From Candidatus Falkowiibacteriota bacterium (GTDB lineage: Bacteria; Patescibacteria; ABY1; BM507; UBA12075): 8,171 nucleotides of DNA. Below, one piece after another: positions 6,814 through 8,171 of this stretch; the first letter of the stretch is position 1; each line of letters starts with the position of its first letter. A program made the position numbers and the translations under genes. The notes under the pieces are model-generated. The model was not told where the DNA came from and made no database searches. It saw only the letters and a list, made by a program, of their open reading frames with translations. The stretch spans positions 1 to 8,171 of the forward strand of contig DAOVXE010000027.1 of assembly GCA_030636285.1 (NCBI GenBank). Direction: 5' to 3'.

Positions 6814-7077
6814 TCATTTATACAATTCACTGTGCGTTCCCAAAAAATAAAAAATAACTAAATCTTCTTTGCTGCAATAAATAAAAATCGCTCTTAAATC
6901 TCCGTTAATATTAATGCTTCTAAAATTATTTAATTTACCTGTCAAACAATGATTGTTTAATACGCGGTTATTAAAATCATCTTGAAAAAGCTTAATTTTC
7001 TCAAGCACTTGATTTTTAACTTTTTGCGAGCATTTATTTAGCGTTTTTGCGAACCTTTTTTTGTATACTATTCTCAT
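6814..7077 (-). CDS. YafQ/RelE-type toxin of a type II TA pair
   Basis: This is an 87-residue predicted mRNA-cutting toxin of the RelE/ParE superfamily, closest by eye to the YafQ group. It has a basic N-terminus (MRIVYKKRFAKTL), two helices to about residue 37, then NNHCLTGKLNNFRSININGD (41-60) and the C-terminal GTHSELYK (80-87). Compared with E. coli YafQ (recalled), catalytic-site histidines H50 and H87 align with H43 and H82 and D67 with D60, while H63 is replaced by N56. I chose the ATG at 7075-7077 because family members begin at this point; the frame is open further, to an ATG at 7144-7146 that would add 23 residues without family resemblance. The gene overlaps the antitoxin by 44 bases in another frame, a usual sign of coupled translation in such pairs. 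It ends with TGA; no terminator is evident on this strand. Confidence 0.85.
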   Translation of the reverse strand: MRIVYKKRFAKTLNKCSQKVKNQVLEKIKLFQDDFNNRVLNNHCLTGKLNNFRSININGDLRAIFIYCSKEDLVIFYFLGTHSELYK

Positions 7078-7357
7078 ATTTACGATTTTCATCTTTAAGC
7101 CAACTAATTGCGTCTTCATTATTTTCAAAAACCGGGGAATATTCATTCTCCTCCTCAGCCTCTTTTATCATTTTTAGCATATAATCACTAGGTTCTTCAG
7201 GCGGATTTGCGTCAAACGTAACCTTCTTATTTACAACAAACGTCTTTAAAAATCCATTAATAACCACACTCAAATTTAAACCCAATTCCTGAGCTAATTT
7301 TTGCGCGTTTTTCTTGGTCTTTTCATCAACCTTAACATTAATAATCGCATTTTTCAT
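7034..7357 (-). CDS. RelB/DinJ-type antitoxin
   Basis: This is a 107-residue antitoxin. Residues 3-40 (AIINVKVDEKTKKNAQKLAQELGLNLSVVIN...) are a ribbon-helix-helix DNA-binding domain of the RelB/DinJ kind: a short strand followed by two helices. The remaining acidic, helical tail (55-107) is where such proteins wrap the toxin. It precedes and overlaps the toxin gene, the standard order. Its product should bind the palindromic operator at 7544-7571 and repress the pair, more strongly together with the toxin (known for the family, inferred here). The start at 7357 is the first ATG in frame before the MITE and has only a weak purine stretch upstream. The MITE ends 16 bases before the start codon, so its insertion may have replaced part of the original leader or ribosome binding site. 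Confidence 0.88.
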   Translation of the reverse strand: MKNAIINVKVDEKTKKNAQKLAQELGLNLSVVINGFLKTFVVNKKVTFDANPPEEPSDYMLKMIKEAEEENEYSPVFENNEDAISWLKDENRKYENSIQKKVRKNAK

Positions 7358-7373
7358 ACATTTTTTTCTTTAA

Positions 7374-7533
7374 GAGACTGTTTAAGAAGTCCATTTTTAC
7401 TGCAAATTCCAAATTTCGGCATAATTTTTTCTAAATTTTCTCGCCTATGCTCAGGCATAAGCTCAAAAATTTATAAAAAATTCTGCTCAAAATTTGAAAT
7501 TTTCGCTACAAAAGCAACTTCTTAAACAGTCTC
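7374..7533. mobile_element. MITE-like element with 17-bp terminal inverted repeats
   Basis: Perfect 17-bp inverted repeats, GAGACTGTTTAAGAAGT (7374-7390) and its complement (7517-7533), bound a 160-bp AT-rich unit. TAA stands on both outer sides (7371-7373 and 7534-7536), consistent with a 3-bp target duplication. The interior is itself an imperfect palindrome along its whole length, with a central hairpin TATGC-TCAG-GCATA (7446-7459). There is no transposase gene inside. The TNA-type duplication and GAG... ends recall IS5-family elements, which may supply the transposase in trans; that link is from memory and uncertain. The exact repeats suggest recent insertion or selection for structure. 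It occupies nearly all of the gap between the toxin-antitoxin promoter and the antitoxin gene. Confidence 0.85.
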
Positions 7534-7543
7534 TAATAATTAA

Positions 7544-7592
7544 TATATACTTTATATATACAAAGTATATACCATTATATTCAGGCTGTCAA
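7544..7592 (-). promoter_or_regulatory. Promoter and operator of the toxin-antitoxin pair
   Basis: On the minus strand a perfect TTGACA (7587-7592) is followed by a 17-bp spacer and TATACT (7564-7569), a near-consensus promoter. A 10-bp inverted repeat, TATATACTTT (7544-7553) and AAAGTATATA (7562-7571) with an 8-bp centre, covers the -10 and the expected start of transcription, which is the usual place for antitoxin binding. The promoter begins 8 bases after the rsmI stop. Its transcript would cross the MITE before reaching the antitoxin ATG, giving a leader of about 200 nt. Confidence 0.75.
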
Positions 7593-7600
7593 TGGTTTTC

Positions 7601-8171
7601 TTATCTCCCAATTATCACCACAAACTCCCCTTTTTGATCATCCTGGTTGTTTTTTATCTGCTCAGTAATGTGATCCAGGCCGCCGCGATAAACCGTTTCA
7701 TGCATCTTGCTTAGTTCGCGGCAAACCACGACCGAGGTAAGGGGGGTGCGCTTGCGCTCTAATAATTTTTTAATATCTTTAGACGCGCCGCGGCGCGTCT
7801 CTACGATACGATCAATTTCCTTATTTTTTTTATTGATCTCTTTATTTAAATCTTTTAATTCTTCCAGGAATTTAATAATACGATGTTTGGATTCATAGAC
7901 CACAATCGGATAAATACTGTCAGCAATCCTCTTAATAAAGGTCTGACGGCCCTTTTTATGGGGTAAAAAACCCATAAATAAAAATTTATCAGTTGGAATT
8001 CCGGAAATAGACAAAGCGGCGGTTACGGCTGACGGCCCGGGTACTGATTCAACCCGTACAGACGCATTGCCATGCGTCTTATAATCACCGCCAAATTTTT
8101 CAATCACTGCCTGCACCAGCTTGCCGCCCGGGTCAGATATGCCCGGGGTGCCGGCATCAGACACCAAAGCC
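7601..8171 (-). CDS. rsmI: RsmI 16S rRNA C1402 2'-O-methyltransferase, N-terminus beyond window
   Basis: RsmI methylates the ribose of C1402 in 16S rRNA using S-adenosylmethionine, in the decoding centre. Only the last 189 codons are present: the frame continues past the right edge, and the first visible residues (ALVSDAGTPGISDPG) are the family's internal hallmark, so the TTG at 8165-8167 is leucine, not a start. Counting from that codon, PGPSAVTAALSISGIPTDKFLFMGFLPHK (44-72) and the late segment SVVVCRELSKMHETVYRG (145-162) are also conserved. Two segments look longer than usual: residues 25-38 before VESVPGPS, and a charged stretch at 105-143 before SVVVCREL. Each contains a palindromic repeat read in frame. 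The tail ends with GEFVVIIG, as expected. The TA promoter starts 8 bp downstream; no terminator is seen between them. Confidence 0.93.
   Translation of the reverse strand, partial: ALVSDAGTPGISDPGGKLVQAVIEKFGGDYKTHGNASVRVESVPGPSAVTAALSISGIPTDKFLFMGFLPHKKGRQTFIKRIADSIYPIVVYESKHRIIKFLEELKDLNKEINKKNKEIDRIVETRRGASKDIKKLLERKRTPLTSVVVCRELSKMHETVYRGGLDHITEQIKNNQDDQKGEFVVIIGR
7781..7804. repeat. Palindromic repeat inside rsmI, copy 1
   Basis: AGACGCGCCGCGGCGCGTCT (7781-7800) is a perfect 20-bp palindrome. On the minus strand it is preceded by GTAG, giving GTAGAGACGC as the left arm and GCGTCT as the right. It encodes ETRRGAS (residues 123-129 of the visible RsmI) in a charged insert. It is GC-only at its core within AT-rich sequence. 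The GTAGAGACGC...GCGTCT form resembles dispersed palindromes I remember from cyanobacteria and other bacteria; that identity is unverified. Confidence 0.75.
8056..8079. repeat. Palindromic repeat inside rsmI, copy 2
   Basis: AGACGCAT (8060-8067) and ATGCGTCT (8072-8079) form a perfect 8-bp inverted repeat around TGCC. With the preceding GTAC the left arm is GTACAGACGC, one base different from copy 1, and the right arm shares GCGTCT; the 8-base centres differ. Copy 2 has the opposite orientation to copy 1. It encodes KTHGNASV (residues 30-37 of the visible RsmI), just before the conserved VPGPS motif, where relatives usually have a shorter link. Confidence 0.7.

Noticed and set aside
7078..7146. 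Longer toxin start at 7146, adding 23 residues.
   Set aside because: The added residues do not resemble the family and would enlarge the overlap with the antitoxin to over 110 bases; relatives begin at the MRIVYKKRF-like segment.
7374..7533. Reading the MITE as a transcription terminator or stand-alone small RNA gene.
   Set aside because: No T-run follows the inverted repeat in either direction, and the TAA flanks with exact terminal repeats fit an inserted element better.
1..8171. CRISPR arrays, tRNA or rRNA genes, riboswitches.
   Set aside because: No regularly spaced repeats, no cloverleaf-like or rRNA sequence, and no gap over 300 bases in which to hide one were seen by eye.

Overview
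The window looks like a piece of a small, AT-rich bacterial genome, most plausibly from the Candidate Phyla Radiation (Patescibacteria). This is inferred from gene content and style: tightly packed genes on one strand, few Shine-Dalgarno motifs inside the operon, a DUF3160 protein of the kind found in that group, and a short methionyl-tRNA synthetase. No rRNA or other phylogenetic marker was available to confirm it. The genetic code is standard: TGA ends pcm and the toxin gene, and no conserved gene has an internal TGA.

Layout, left to right. Positions 1-1560 (minus) hold the first 520 codons of a membrane-anchored DUF3160 protein, cut by the window edge, with its own good promoter at 1683-1710. 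Immediately upstream of that promoter lies the terminator (1711-1762) of a 62-residue one-helix membrane/coiled-coil protein (1763-1951). Positions 2098-6231 (minus) form a five-gene operon read in the order metG, cvpA, pcm, a HIGH-type nucleotidyltransferase, mltG; its gaps are 9, 1 and 9 bases and its last junction overlaps by 1 base. It combines tRNA charging, a CvpA membrane protein, repair of isoaspartyl residues, an uncharacterised nucleotidyl transfer and peptidoglycan chain termination. Positions 6312-6716 (plus) are a divergent, secreted LysM protein with its own candidate promoter and a clear terminator. Positions 6814-7357 (minus) are a RelB/DinJ-type antitoxin and a YafQ/RelE-type toxin. 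Positions 7601-8171 (minus) are the C-terminal part of rsmI, cut by the right edge.

The most notable content is small palindromic DNA placed where it should matter. (1) A 160-bp MITE-like element with perfect 17-bp terminal inverted repeats and a TAA duplication (7371-7536) lies between the toxin-antitoxin promoter/operator (7544-7592) and the antitoxin start. The transcript would therefore begin with a roughly 160-nt folded leader. (2) metG carries an in-frame GC-rich palindromic element (about 5422-5481) that encodes a Pro/Gly-rich loop. (3) rsmI carries two members of a second palindrome family (arms AGACGC...GCGTCT, at 7781-7804 and 8056-8079), both in frame and both in segments that look longer than usual for the family. 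Together these resemble in-gene palindromic elements such as those known from Rickettsia, here in translation genes. The family-level comparisons are from memory and were not computed.
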